Below are positions 25,293 through 35,192 of a stretch of DNA of 64,000 bases, piece after piece. Origin of the DNA: Nostoc sp. LPT. GTDB taxonomy: Bacteria; Cyanobacteriota; Cyanobacteriia; Cyanobacteriales; Nostocaceae. The stretch spans positions 1-64,000 of the forward strand of contig NZ_JABXKF010000149.1 in NCBI RefSeq assembly GCF_017115165.1, given 5' to 3'. Position numbers and translations under genes: made by a program. Numbering within the stretch: position 1 is the stretch's first letter; the number at the start of each line of letters is the position of its first letter. The notes under the pieces are model-generated. The model was given only the letters and a program-made list of their open reading frames with translations. It did not search any database and was not told the DNA's origin.

Positions 25293-27590
25293 TCACCCCG
25301 CCAGCCGATACATAATCACTTTTCCTTTCCAATTTTCTTCCACAAATACCAGATGCTCACCATTGGAACGCCGAAAAGCGCGAATACCGTAGGGTATATC
25401 AATCCAGCCACTTTCGCTGCCAACTTCTGGGCCTGGTTTTAACTTTTGTACTTGCGCTCCCGTTTTGGCATTGTAGACATATACCTCTGCGGTTTTGACT
25501 GTGACGGCAAATACATAGTCTCCCGCCACACTGATTGCTGCTGTAGACACTTCACGCTTACCGGTGCTGTCGTAGGGAATTACAATCCGCCATTTGGGAG
25601 TACGATTTCCTTTACTCCAATTGTCAAAACGGGCAATCTCAGATCCAGCAACTCCAGCATCGTCACTAAATGCAGGGCGATCTACCGTAAAGCCTGACAA
25701 ATACATACTATCTGTTTCAGGGAAATATTCGATCCGCCGCAAGTCGTTAAATATTTTGGGAGTAGTTTGCTTTTCCATCGAACTATAGCTGTAGATGGGG
25801 TTGCCTTTAGGATCTATTCCCTGTAAAGGATAATGTCGAATGCCATCTTCTGTTCGCAAAGCTTTCCAAACATCTCCTTTGCTGTCTACCCACCAACCGC
25901 CGAGATAAGGATAATCTTTGCTGCGATCGTATTCGTTTTTTTCAAATTTGCCATTACCGTTGCGATCGCGCCAGATCCATTCGCCTTGTTCTGGTTGATG
26001 CGGTGGCCAATTTCCGGTGATAAATGGTTTATCTGCGCTATTAGTACCGACAAACATTCCGGCGGGTATGGCGACTTTACCATCTGTGGCGGAATTAAAA
26101 CGATATATTTGCAGAAAGCTGTTATACATATCTGTGAGGAACAAAAACGGCTTCCCTTGGATGCGGCGAACAAAGGTTCCATCTGGGGATGTATGCAGAC
26201 GTGGATCTTGAGGATATTTGAAAGCATTTAAGGTGTAGGCTTTGTAAGTCCATTGCTTACCAGCAGCCTTACTGTAATCGATCAAATAGTGTTCTTGTTT
26301 GGTGAATAAATCGACACCATCGGTTTTAGGATCGGCATCTGCATTATCGACGAATATCAATCCCAGCGATCGCCACATTAGTTTTCCCGATGGCGAAAAT
26401 TTCCGCAAATCTGTTCCTGATTTGTTGAAACCATTACTATTTATATAGATATTGCCGGAAGCATCTGTACCGACTCCGGTAAGTCCGTAAAGTTTCAAAT
26501 CTCGAACTTCACCAGGAACTCCTGCATAAATACCGCCTTTAGAACCAAAACTACTCACCTGCACCGGCTGATCTTTGATCTCATAAGTCAACATTTGCTG
26601 ACGCGGGCCATTTTCTGCTACTAACAGCTTACCTTGATGATTAATAGCGATCGCTGTTGGTTCAACGATATCTGCAATCTGTTGAGGCAATTGTTTTCCA
26701 CTTTGGGAATAATGTAAAATTTTTGCAGGCTTACTACCATTTTTACTTTGAATAATCCACAGATTTTTTTGTGGATCGATAGTTATTGCTCCCGGATTAG
26801 CAAAGGTAAAGCTGCGGAGTTTCTTCATCGTATCAGTATCATAAACACGAATCTGGTTAGTAGCAAAATCACTTACATATAACTCGCTTCCTACAGTTGC
26901 TAATCCAGTGACTTCATTTTTAGTACTGGTAATCAACATACTTTTATCCCAGCCACGCCCATTCGGAAATGGTGCGGGTTTTCCTGACAAGTCATAGCGT
27001 CTAACGCTATACCAAGTTGTTCCTTCTGGTGGGTAATCTTCTTTTATATTGCCCCTCGAACCTTGAGTCATGGCAATATAAACATATTTACTATTTGCTG
27101 TTACAGCTTTGCCACCGCCACGACTCCAGCCGTGAGTATCTCCAAGGGCAGCAATAACCTTACCATCTTTATATATTGCTGCCTCCATTCCCGCCTCATC
27201 CCAATGGCTGTTAGTATAAACTGTGCCATCAGGGGCAACATACATGGTCTCAATATTATTTTGTATCCGCAGATTTCCACTGCCAATAGTATTACCTATC
27301 CACGATGTTTTGTAGTTAAGCGTAGGTGTTTCAGTATTGTTTTGTACCTGCAAATTTGCATTGTCAATAGTATTACTTATCGACGATGTTTTGTAGTTAA
27401 GCGTGGGTGTTTCTGTTGTTGCCCAGTCTGTTGTAATTCCGATGCTAGTAACAATGACTCCAACAGTCAGGCTAAGTAAAAAGTTGAAAGTTTTACTTTT
27501 GTATAAATATCTAGCTTTAGATAATTTTTTGATATGCTGATTAAGCTTGTGACGGAGTTTTTTTAACTGCGTCAGGAATTTATTTATCAT
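25293..27590 (-). CDS. membrane-anchored beta-propeller (NHL-like) protein
   Basis: This 765-residue secreted or anchored protein has a basic, helical N-terminus and a hydrophobic span (NFLLSLTVGVIVTSIGITT, about 37-55). Two 27-residue near-repeats starting TETPTLNYKTS follow (residues 59-112), then a large beta-propeller. Blade-like words are MYVAPDGTVYTN, LYVSDFATNQIRVYD, LLVAENGPRQQMLTYE and VYNAKTGAQV; the repeated pattern matches NHL/six-bladed propellers. EF-hand-like WRDRNGNGKFEKNEYD occurs once. The role is unknown; binding or cell-surface functions are plausible. Convergent with DUF2470. Confidence 0.75.
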   Translation of the reverse strand: MINKFLTQLKKLRHKLNQHIKKLSKARYLYKSKTFNFLLSLTVGVIVTSIGITTDWATTETPTLNYKTSSISNTIDNANLQVQNNTETPTLNYKTSWIGNTIGSGNLRIQNNIETMYVAPDGTVYTNSHWDEAGMEAAIYKDGKVIAALGDTHGWSRGGGKAVTANSKYVYIAMTQGSRGNIKEDYPPEGTTWYSVRRYDLSGKPAPFPNGRGWDKSMLITSTKNEVTGLATVGSELYVSDFATNQIRVYDTDTMKKLRSFTFANPGAITIDPQKNLWIIQSKNGSKPAKILHYSQSGKQLPQQIADIVEPTAIAINHQGKLLVAENGPRQQMLTYEIKDQPVQVSSFGSKGGIYAGVPGEVRDLKLYGLTGVGTDASGNIYINSNGFNKSGTDLRKFSPSGKLMWRSLGLIFVDNADADPKTDGVDLFTKQEHYLIDYSKAAGKQWTYKAYTLNAFKYPQDPRLHTSPDGTFVRRIQGKPFLFLTDMYNSFLQIYRFNSATDGKVAIPAGMFVGTNSADKPFITGNWPPHQPEQGEWIWRDRNGNGKFEKNEYDRSKDYPYLGGWWVDSKGDVWKALRTEDGIRHYPLQGIDPKGNPIYSYSSMEKQTTPKIFNDLRRIEYFPETDSMYLSGFTVDRPAFSDDAGVAGSEIARFDNWSKGNRTPKWRIVIPYDSTGKREVSTAAISVAGDYVFAVTVKTAEVYVYNAKTGAQVQKLKPGPEVGSESGWIDIPYGIRAFRRSNGEHLVFVEENWKGKVIMYRLAG
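27255..27416 (-). repeat. two 81-bp tandem units in the beta-propeller gene
   Basis: Two near-identical 81-bp units encode 27-residue repeats starting TETPTLNYKTS, directly after the membrane span. They probably form a stalk or linker. Confidence 0.8.
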
Positions 27591-28123
27591 ATAATTTTTC
27601 AGCTTTTAATTATTTATATACAATTATTGTTTCTGAAATCCGTAAAAAAATATAACTCTTTTTAACAAGGTTCGATACAAGTTGTGTCGTAACACTACAT
27701 CTAAAATCTTTTGATTAATCATTAATGTTTATTTTTTGTATTATTTATTACTTATTTTTCAATCAAAAATGGTAAATATTAATACAAAATACTTTGACAT
27801 TAATTTATTATTAATGGTTTGTTCCTCTTCCCATATACCTCTCAGCTTCCTTGCTTTGCAGGTATAATGTATGTCGTAGTCGGTATTCTCTAGTTAATAA
27901 AAACACAGAATTTAATTCATTGTTGACGTTGGCATATAAATAGTTTATAAATTGGTGTTCTATAAAAAAATATTATTGGGAATGGGTATTCGCAAATCAT
28001 TGTAATTGAAATTTTGCTCGAACACGCTGTAGAGAAACATATCAATTTTTATCTCTACATCTAAAGCGTGAGATTTTTATACTGTTATTCAAAAATACTC
28101 AAGAAATTATAGGACACACATTA
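27591..28123. other. AT-rich intergenic region
   Basis: These 533 bp separate the leftward beta-propeller gene from the rightward GT4 pair. No gene, tRNA or terminator-like hairpin was recognised; it likely carries two promoters. Confidence 0.35.
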
Positions 28124-29293
28124 GTGGAAAATAAAAGAGAGAATTTTGATTCAACACCTGCATCTATTCTCACTCTTGGATTAGGCTGGTTTCCCAAAAG
28201 TCCTGGAGGATTAGAAAGGTATATTTATGAACTAACTCATAAATTAGCTGTAAATAAAGACCAGATTGAATTATGCGGAGTCGGTTTACCAGAGGCTGAA
28301 CTAAATTCGCCGATTAAGCTGACTAACTTGGCGAGTCCCGATAGTGCTATTTGGCAAAGATTATGGTCGATTCGTAATAATTTTCAGAAAACAAGAACCA
28401 GCAAACCAGATGCTATTAATTTACACTTTGCATTATACAGCTTTCCTATTTTAGATATTTTGCCAAAGGGAGTACCAGTTACTTTTAACTTTCATGGCCC
28501 TTGGGCTTCTGAAAGTCAGCAAGAGGTAGTTAATAAAAACCTTAGTCTTTTGATCAAGCATTGGCTAATAGAACAAAACACTTATAATCGCTGCGATCGC
28601 TTCATTGTTTTGAGCAAAGCTTTTGGGAAAATTTTGCACGCTCAATATCAAGTACCGTGGAGCAAAATTAATGTTATCCCTGGTGGAGTTGATATTAATT
28701 GGTTTCAACCAAATTTATCACCCCAAGAGGCTTGTGCAAAGCTAGGCTGGCCTAATAATCGCCAGATTATATTTACATCACGCCGCTTAGTACATCGAAC
28801 CGGAGTTGACAAATTATTGCAAGCTCTGGCTATAATTAAGCCCAGAATACCAGATGTTTGGCTAGCGATCGCAGGTCGTGGTCACATCCAAGCTGCACTA
28901 CAACAACAGGCTACAGAATTAGGGCTAGATGATAACGTTAAATTTTTAGGTTTTCTGCCTGATGAGCAATTACCTATAGCTTATCAAGCTGCTGAATTAA
29001 CCATCATGCCTAGTCAATCCTTTGAAGGGTTTGGATTAGTAATAGTTGAGTCTCTAGCCTGTGGTACTCCTGTTTTATGTACTCCAGTTGGGGGAATGCC
29101 AGAAATTTTATCAGAATTTTCACCCGATTTAATTACGACTTCAACAGAAGCCTCATCCATTGCTGAAAAATTAGAACAAGCACTATTGGGAAATATCCCC
29201 ATACCATCAAGAGCAGCCTGTCGCCATTACGCCAGCATACACTATGACTGGAATCAAATTGCCCAACAAGTACGGCATGTTTTATTAAATTAA
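28124..29293 (+). CDS. glycosyltransferase family 4
   Basis: This 389-residue GT-B enzyme has GLGWFPKSPGGLERYIYEL as the acceptor-side loop, LHFALYSFPI, FTSRRLVHRTGVDKLLQA as the donor domain entry, and EX7E motif EGFGLVIVESLACGTPV. It transfers a sugar to a small acceptor or lipid-linked glycan; substrate unknown. Start is GTG at 28124. The next GT4 gene begins 64 bp downstream on the same strand, so the pair likely forms an operon for a cell-surface polysaccharide. Confidence 0.85.
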   Translation: MENKRENFDSTPASILTLGLGWFPKSPGGLERYIYELTHKLAVNKDQIELCGVGLPEAELNSPIKLTNLASPDSAIWQRLWSIRNNFQKTRTSKPDAINLHFALYSFPILDILPKGVPVTFNFHGPWASESQQEVVNKNLSLLIKHWLIEQNTYNRCDRFIVLSKAFGKILHAQYQVPWSKINVIPGGVDINWFQPNLSPQEACAKLGWPNNRQIIFTSRRLVHRTGVDKLLQALAIIKPRIPDVWLAIAGRGHIQAALQQQATELGLDDNVKFLGFLPDEQLPIAYQAAELTIMPSQSFEGFGLVIVESLACGTPVLCTPVGGMPEILSEFSPDLITTSTEASSIAEKLEQALLGNIPIPSRAACRHYASIHYDWNQIAQQVRHVLLN

Positions 29294-29356
29294 ACAAGTG
29301 ATTGTAATAAATAGTAAGGGTGCTACATGAGTCAAATTAGATAAAATAGAGGTTTA

Positions 29357-30502
29357 ATGAGAATTTTTTTTCTAGACCAAAGCGGTAAACCAGGCGGTGC
29401 GGAATTATGTTTAATAGATATTGCTAAACCTTATGGCGATCGCGCTTTAGTAGGTTTATTTGCAGATGGCTCATTTAAACATTTATTACAGCAAAATCAT
29501 ATTCCAGTAGAAGTTTTCACAACTCAAGCCATCCAAGTTCACAAAGAAAGTAGTTTGGTACAAGGATTCAAAAGTCTTGGACAACTTGTACCTTTGATTA
29601 GTAAGGTAGTTAAAAAAGCACGTGAATACGATTTAATCTACGCCAACACCCAAAAAGCATTAGTTGTCGGAGCATTGGCAAGTTTTTTCAGTCATCGCCC
29701 TTTAGTTTATCATTTACACGATATTCTTTCCAAAGAACATTTTAGCCAAACTAATCTTCGCATTGCTATTAACTTAGCTAATCGTTTTGCATCATTAGTA
29801 ATTGCGAATTCTCAAGCTAGTAAAACAGCCTTTGTGCAAGCAGGAGGGCGCTCAGATATCATCAAAGTTGTTTATAACGGCTTTAATCCAAAAATTTATC
29901 AAACTGATGAATCTGACATTAATCAATTACAACAACAGTTAGGATTAAAAGGAAAATTTGTCGTTGGACACTTTAGCCGTCTTGCACCTTGGAAAGGGCA
30001 GCATATTTTAATTGATGCCCTTGCTAAGTGTCCGCCAGAAGTGATAGCAATTTTAGTGGGTGATGCACTATTTGGCGAACAAGATTATGTCCAAAAGTTA
30101 CACCAACAAGTTAGTCAACTAGGACTAGAAAACCGCGTCAAATTTTTAGGATTTCGTTCTGATATTCCTCAGTTAATGGCAGTTTGTAACTTGGTGGCAC
30201 ATACCTCTACTTCACCAGAACCCTTTGGTAGAGTGATTGTAGAGGCTATGCTATGTGAAAAACCTGTAGTTGCAGCAAAAGCCGGGGGTGTAATGGAATT
30301 AGTAGAACATGGATTTAATGGTTTTCTAGTCACACCAGGAAAACCCCAGGAACTTGCACAAGTAATTAGCACTTGTTTACAGGAGACGGAAATAACTGCA
30401 ACTATAGCTAAGAATGCCAGGATTACTGCTAGTGAGCGTTTTAATGTTGCAGTTATTAATCAGCAAATTGCCCAACTGCTGTTTAATATCATGTCCGCTT
30501 AA
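29357..30502 (+). CDS. glycosyltransferase family 4
   Basis: This 381-residue GT-B enzyme has FLDQSGKPGGAELCL, a middle LVYHLHDILSKEHF, the donor-domain GHFSRLAPWKGQHILIDAL and EX7E motif EPFGRVIVEAMLCEKPVVA. The length and loops are usual for the family. It follows the previous GT4 after 64 bp, so they are probably co-transcribed and act in one glycan pathway. Specificity is not readable. It ends with TAA. Confidence 0.85.
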   Translation: MRIFFLDQSGKPGGAELCLIDIAKPYGDRALVGLFADGSFKHLLQQNHIPVEVFTTQAIQVHKESSLVQGFKSLGQLVPLISKVVKKAREYDLIYANTQKALVVGALASFFSHRPLVYHLHDILSKEHFSQTNLRIAINLANRFASLVIANSQASKTAFVQAGGRSDIIKVVYNGFNPKIYQTDESDINQLQQQLGLKGKFVVGHFSRLAPWKGQHILIDALAKCPPEVIAILVGDALFGEQDYVQKLHQQVSQLGLENRVKFLGFRSDIPQLMAVCNLVAHTSTSPEPFGRVIVEAMLCEKPVVAAKAGGVMELVEHGFNGFLVTPGKPQELAQVISTCLQETEITATIAKNARITASERFNVAVINQQIAQLLFNIMSA

Positions 30503-31167
30503 ATAGACATAATACCCGTGCTAACCCCACCCAGCTAAAGCATAGCTTTTGTTTTCTTCCTCGCTTGCAAAGGGGTGCTTTTGTGATTGACAATTAGACG
30601 GGCATAATAATATTAAAAATTAGTACAGCCTTGTACAAGTTTGCAGCGAATCGAATTTAGAAACTTTGCCTTAGTGTGTGAATGTTTACACCAAGTTGCT
30701 GTATTTAGCAATACTCTATATCATATAAATAGTGTAATTTAGAACACTGACTAGAAAAAACTCCATCTTATATTGTGATTTCTATAAATGATACAACAGA
30801 AATACATTTAACAATCTCCTGCGACTTTCAACTACCCACATTTGGTAGATAAAAAGATTTTGCCGACCATAGCGCTGTATTATGAAAACACATCGCAATA
30901 CACAACACTCAGCGCAAACGCATCTAAACTACTCTTGATCGCAACCAAGGTTAAGAACCAACGACAAAATCAGCATTTATCGTTTGGTTTAGTTTCCAAG
31001 ACTCAAAGCGATATCCACGACGGGCTGTTCGGTGACGCTAAATTTGTGTCAATAAGCGGGGATTAATGCGACTATTTTGGAGCCGATTGAGAATAAAATC
31101 CTTTTGTTGACATGATGCGTTTGCCCTGACACAACACCGAATCAAACAGATAAGGAACACAAATATT
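30503..31167. other. long intergenic region before the RTX-type protein
   Basis: 665 bp without a convincing gene. The largest frame (30842-31066, TTG start) has no recognisable features and poor start context. The last 100 bp contain AAGGAACAC before the start of the repeat protein at 31168. Confidence 0.35.
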
Positions 31168-33330
31168 ATGACCTCAACTACAACTTACACTTACGATGCT
31201 GCTGGCAATGTGATATCTGAGAAGATAGACAACAACAGTGATGGGATAATAGACTCAGTTATTACCTACCGCTATAACCGGACATCCTCTAGCATTGACT
31301 ACAACAACGACGGCATAGTTGATAGTGTCTTAACCTATACTTATGATGCCAACGGCAACGAGACATCCTATAGCAGTAATAACAAGAACAATGGCAAAGT
31401 TGATTATGCCGAAACCTCTACTTATGATGCCAACGGCAACCGGACATCCTTTAGCCGTGACGACAATGGCGACGGCATAGCTGATTCTGTCCAAACCTCT
31501 ACTTATGATGCCAACGGCAACCAGACATTTTATAGCCAAGACTACAATGGTGACGGCAAAGCTGATGATGTCTCAACCTCTACTTATGATGCCAACGGCA
31601 ACCAGACATTTTATAGCAGTGACAATAATGGTGACGGCAAAGTTGATGATGTCTCAACCTATACTTATGATGCCAACGGCAAGTTAATATCCTCTAGCCG
31701 TGACAATAATGGCGATGGCATAGTTGATGAGGTGGAAACCTATACTTATGATGCCAACGGCAAGTTAATATCCTCTAGCCGTGACAATAATGGCGATGGC
31801 ATAGTTGATGATGTCTCAACCTTTACTTATGATGCCAACGGCAACCAGACATCCTCTAGCAGTGACAACAATAACGACGGCATAGTTGATGATGTCTCAA
31901 CCTTTACTTATGATGCCAACGGCAACCAGACATCCTCTAGCCGTGATAGCAACAACGATGGCATAGTTGATAGAGTCTCAATCTCTACTTATGATGCCAA
32001 CGGCAAGTTGACATCCTCTAGCCGTGACTATGACGATGGCATAATTCATGAGGTCGAAACCTATACTTATGATGCCAACGGCAACCAGACATCCTTTAGC
32101 CGTGATAGCAACAACGATGGCATAGTTGATGAGGTCTCAACCTTTACTTATGATGCCAACGGCAAGTTGACATCCTCTAGCCGTGATAGTAACAACGATG
32201 GCATAGTTGATGAAGTCTCAACCTCTACTTATGATGCCAACGGCAAGTTGACATCCTCTAGCCGTGACGACAATGGCGACGGCATAGTTGATTATGTCGA
32301 AACCTTTACTTATGATGCCAAAGGGAACCAGACATCCACCAGCCGTGACAGCAACAACGATGGCATAGTTGATTATGTCGAAACCTATACTTATGATGCC
32401 AACGGCAAGTTGACATCCTTTAACATTGACAATTATATCCAAACCTATACTAATGGACGCGCATCCGCCAGCTATGACTTCAACAACGATAGTGTAACTG
32501 ATGCAGTTGGCATCTACAGCTACGATTTGAGCGGCAAGCTGATTTCACAGAAGATTGACAACAATAATGATGGTATCTTTGATCAAGTGACTGCCTTAAG
32601 TTACGACGATAACAACAGACTAGCTGCACAGCTAGCTGACCTGAATAATGATGGCATCGCTGAAGAAATTACCACTTACAACTACGATGCCAATGGCAAA
32701 CTAACTACCGCAGATATTGACAGCAACAGTGATGGCACTACTGATGCAGTTGCCACTTATCTGTATGATGCCAATGGTCAACTTCTCAGCAAGACCACCA
32801 CACAAGGAACTGTGCCAAACCAAACCTTAAATAGTGGCAATGGTGCAGACACGCTTACTGGTACGGCTGGTAATGATAAACTGCTTGGATTAGCCGGAAA
32901 TGACAAACTAGTTGGTGGTCATGGTAATGACATCCTTAACGGTGGCGCTGGGCGTGATACCCTCACAGGCGGTTGTGGCGCTGATAAATTTGTGTTCAAC
33001 AGTCTGAGTGATTCGCTGCTGTCTGGCTTTGATAGAATTACTGATTTGAAAATCGGTGAAGATAAAATTGATGGGCTGTATGCAGTTAACGCTGCTAATT
33101 TAGTTCAACTTGGCACTGTTGCTAGTCTAAATCTTTTCGATGTACAGCAGATATTGAGTGCAACTGCTTTTGTGGCTAAAGGTGCAGCAACTTTTACCCT
33201 TGGTACAGGCAATAAGGGACAGACTTTTCTGGCACTCAACGATAACACTAATGGATTCTCTGCCCTCACCGATGCCGTAATTGAGATTAGTGGCTACAAA
33301 GGTAACTTAGTTTCTTTAGCAGTTGTCTAA
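31168..33330 (+). CDS. secreted calcium-repeat / RTX-type protein
   Basis: This 720-residue protein has three parts. Residues about 1-540 are around 20 tandem 27-residue units of the form TYDANGNQTSSSRD-NNGDG-IVD, which join a YD/RHS-like strand to a D-x-N-x-D-G-x-x-D calcium loop. Residues about 550-620 carry RTX nonapeptides (GNDKLLGLAGNDKLVGG, GNDILNGGAGRDTLTGG). The rest is a C-terminal Ca-stabilised domain (DRITDLKIGEDKIDG). There is no N-terminal signal, so C-terminal type I secretion is likely. One repeat is shortened (SRDYDDGIIHEVE). An AAGGA site precedes the ATG. It is probably a cell-surface or extracellular scaffold. Secretion genes are not nearby. Confidence 0.85.
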   Translation: MTSTTTYTYDAAGNVISEKIDNNSDGIIDSVITYRYNRTSSSIDYNNDGIVDSVLTYTYDANGNETSYSSNNKNNGKVDYAETSTYDANGNRTSFSRDDNGDGIADSVQTSTYDANGNQTFYSQDYNGDGKADDVSTSTYDANGNQTFYSSDNNGDGKVDDVSTYTYDANGKLISSSRDNNGDGIVDEVETYTYDANGKLISSSRDNNGDGIVDDVSTFTYDANGNQTSSSSDNNNDGIVDDVSTFTYDANGNQTSSSRDSNNDGIVDRVSISTYDANGKLTSSSRDYDDGIIHEVETYTYDANGNQTSFSRDSNNDGIVDEVSTFTYDANGKLTSSSRDSNNDGIVDEVSTSTYDANGKLTSSSRDDNGDGIVDYVETFTYDAKGNQTSTSRDSNNDGIVDYVETYTYDANGKLTSFNIDNYIQTYTNGRASASYDFNNDSVTDAVGIYSYDLSGKLISQKIDNNNDGIFDQVTALSYDDNNRLAAQLADLNNDGIAEEITTYNYDANGKLTTADIDSNSDGTTDAVATYLYDANGQLLSKTTTQGTVPNQTLNSGNGADTLTGTAGNDKLLGLAGNDKLVGGHGNDILNGGAGRDTLTGGCGADKFVFNSLSDSLLSGFDRITDLKIGEDKIDGLYAVNAANLVQLGTVASLNLFDVQQILSATAFVAKGAATFTLGTGNKGQTFLALNDNTNGFSALTDAVIEISGYKGNLVSLAVV

Positions 33331-33487
33331 TTAGACTACGGTTCAATACTAAACTATTAGTAAGTAAATTTAATAGTAATTAGTTAAGAACTTCATGAAT
33401 ATGTAATCTAGACTCCAAAGTTTAAGTGTTAGGAGTCGCTCGTGAGATCATCCGCTTAATTCATTAGGTAGCAAGGATAAGTGACTC

Positions 33488-33886
33488 ATGAAAACCGATA
33501 GGCTTACAATTAACCAGCTTTCACCCAAGACCTACGAGTGGTATCTCACCTACTTGCAGGCTATTGATACTAAAAATATAGAAGTTTACGGCACATTTCT
33601 GGCAGATGATTGTGTTATGCAATCTAACAATAATCCCCCTATTCAGGGTAAGACTGCCATTTTACAAAGTCTTTCTGAGTACTGGATTACCTTCGATACC
33701 TTGACTCACGACTTACTGAATATTTACGGAACCGAATCGTCTTTTGTCCTTGAAGCCTTAAATCATTACAAACGCAACGATCAAAAGGTCATAACAGTTA
33801 GGGCGGTAGCTATTACCGATCGCCACGAAACAGGCTTAGTAACTTCGGTTAGACTCTATACTGATACAACACCCCTGTATACATAA
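33488..33886 (+). CDS. SnoaL-like / NTF2-family protein
   Basis: This 132-residue protein has an NTF2-like cone: WYLTYLQAIDTKNIEVYGTF, LADDCVMQSNNNPPIQGKTA and VLEALNHYKRNDQKVITVRA. SnoaL-like proteins act as small-molecule isomerases, cyclases or binding folds; no catalytic residue can be assigned here. It is 157 bp after the RTX-type gene on the same strand. AAGGAT lies in front of the ATG. Confidence 0.75.
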   Translation: MKTDRLTINQLSPKTYEWYLTYLQAIDTKNIEVYGTFLADDCVMQSNNNPPIQGKTAILQSLSEYWITFDTLTHDLLNIYGTESSFVLEALNHYKRNDQKVITVRAVAITDRHETGLVTSVRLYTDTTPLYT

Positions 33887-33909
33887 CTGCAACTTAATAC
33901 TTTGACTTA

Positions 33910-33931
33910 GCCTCGGAGTTGATTCCGAGGC
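33910..33931 (+). terminator. hairpin terminator
   Basis: GCCTCGGA (33910-33917) and TCCGAGGC (33924-33931) pair exactly, loop GTTGAT, 24 bp after the SnoaL-like stop. No strong U-tract follows. Confidence 0.5.
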
Positions 33932-34007
33932 ATGATAGTTACCAAGTAAGAGATTTGACAGATGTGTTTAAAGATCGGGAGTTGAATTTAGAGATTCATG
34001 GGTGTGA

Positions 34008-34379
34008 CTATAAACCAACTAATTCGCGAGATTCAAAATCAGAGAGTTGTTGAGCGATCGCTAATCTTGCTTCCAACTTAGCTACACTAAACTGGTTACG
34101 CAGATATTCCAAATGAGCGATGGCATTTGCTTTATCGACAGTTAGTCGAATTTGAATGTCTATTGCTTTTTGATATTCCTGATTTACAAGCAGCACCTCA
34201 AAGCGGCGAGCCTTGCGTTGAGCATCATTTTTCAAATCCATCTCAAAGGCGGCGGTGCGGTCTGCATTGCCTTCAAATCGGTTAACTTGGTGCTGCACTG
34301 CCATCAACTGAGAGTCTATTTCATTAGCCCGTTGAGCAGCTTGTGCGATCGCAGCTGGATAATGACTCAGTTGCATCAT
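34008..34379 (-). CDS. hypothetical helical protein, leader-paralogue set gene 2
   Basis: This 123-residue soluble protein is almost wholly helical and Ala/Gln/Arg-rich (AQAAQRANEIDSQLMAVQHQ, AHLEYLRNQFSVAKLEARL), suggesting a coiled coil. I do not recognise the family. Upstream lies a conserved leader (34428-34541) also found before the gene at 34919-35188, so the two may share regulation. No catalytic motif is visible. Confidence 0.6.
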   Translation of the reverse strand: MMQLSHYPAAIAQAAQRANEIDSQLMAVQHQVNRFEGNADRTAAFEMDLKNDAQRKARRFEVLLVNQEYQKAIDIQIRLTVDKANAIAHLEYLRNQFSVAKLEARLAIAQQLSDFESRELVGL

Positions 34380-34427
34380 TTAATAATTTTCCTCTAAGGT
34401 CAATAATGTAGTGTTTAAGTATAAGAC

Positions 34428-34541
34428 CAACCCTTGAATCCATTTACCAAAAGGCTGTCACAGAGCAGTTTTACACTTAACTCAGCTTGGTGGAAGCTAT
34501 ATATATATTATAGTCCAAATATACTAAATTAGGGGAGAAAA
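34428..34541 (-). promoter_or_regulatory. conserved leader/promoter element, copy 1
   Basis: On the minus strand this 114-bp stretch holds TTTAGTATATTTGGACTATAAT with a TATAAT box and the partial palindrome TAGT..ACTA. Further on it carries a conserved ATGGATTCAAGGGTT. Copy 2 (35193-35303) has the same order. It precedes the start at 34379. Confidence 0.55.
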
Positions 34542-34918
34542 AGCGATGTCTGAAGTGCAAGTATGGCAATTTTTTTCCACTAATTATTTAGAGTCATTTT
34601 CCTAAATTTTAGCGGAAATCAAGTTCAAATCAACTCTCAAAAAGTTTGAAATTGAAACCTCATTCATTTTTATATATACTGTGTACCAGCAAATTTTTTA
34701 ATTTTTTCAAATTAGCTTTATAGATATGAGTGAAAATGAATGTAGATCATTATTAATTTCTGAAGATGTCTTTTGAATAACACCATTAATTTTATCTTTT
34801 AAGATTAAGTCCGCTCATATACTGATGACTTATTTAGCCGTCAGACTGAAGTCTGCGGCTAACAAAGTAAGCCTGTTTATGCAGGCTTATTATTTTCTGC
34901 TAAATTCTGCACTGTAGC
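34542..34918. other. AT-rich intergenic region with two palindromes
   Basis: No gene is seen. It contains the dispersed palindrome TAGCCGTCAGACTGAAGTCTGCGGCTA (arms at 34835 and 34856) and a hairpin AAGCCTG/CAGGCTT at 34869-34888. The latter probably terminates the small gene that ends at 34919. Confidence 0.45.
34869..34888 (-). terminator. hairpin downstream of 34919 gene
   Basis: AAGCCTG (34869-34875) and CAGGCTT (34882-34888) pair with a 6-base loop. On the minus strand it lies 31 bp after the stop of the 34919-35188 gene, followed by ACTTTGTT. Confidence 0.45.
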
Positions 34919-35188
34919 TCAAGCTGCTTCCCGCAGTTGTGGTTGTGAGGGCACACTCACCTCTGGAAATGAAAGCGAGAGTTGTTCGGCTTGAGGTACT
35001 GCCGCTTGCTGCAAAACTTGAACTTCAATATTCACGCTGACCAAATAACTACCTGTATCAGCACCAACTGCTTCGGCAATTAGTTTAGCAATGTCTGGGC
35101 GTTTGGCAGTCAGCGGGTCACGTAAAATACACCGATCCCATTCATGCTTGGCAGTCGGATTGAGGTTGAGAATATAATGCTTCATCAT
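34919..35188 (-). CDS. hypothetical protein, leader-paralogue set gene 1
   Basis: From MMKHYILNLNPTAKHEWDRC at 35188 this is an 89-residue soluble protein with an acidic, Gln/Ala-rich tail. An in-frame ATG at 35242 would add 18 residues, but those bases lie inside the conserved leader shared with the neighbouring gene, so I take 35188 as the start. Middle segment DPLTAKRPDIAKLIAEAVGA looks like a small helical domain. Family unknown. Confidence 0.55.
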   Translation of the reverse strand: MMKHYILNLNPTAKHEWDRCILRDPLTAKRPDIAKLIAEAVGADTGSYLVSVNIEVQVLQQAAVPQAEQLSLSFPEVSVPSQPQLREAA

Positions 35189-35192
35189 CGAA

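Noticed and set aside
30842..31066. TTG-start open frame of 74 codons
   Set aside because: No recognisable features and weak start; treated as noncoding.
31168..32800. Possible CRISPR-like array
   Set aside because: The 81-bp periodicity is coding repeats in one frame, with no constant repeat and unique spacer pattern.
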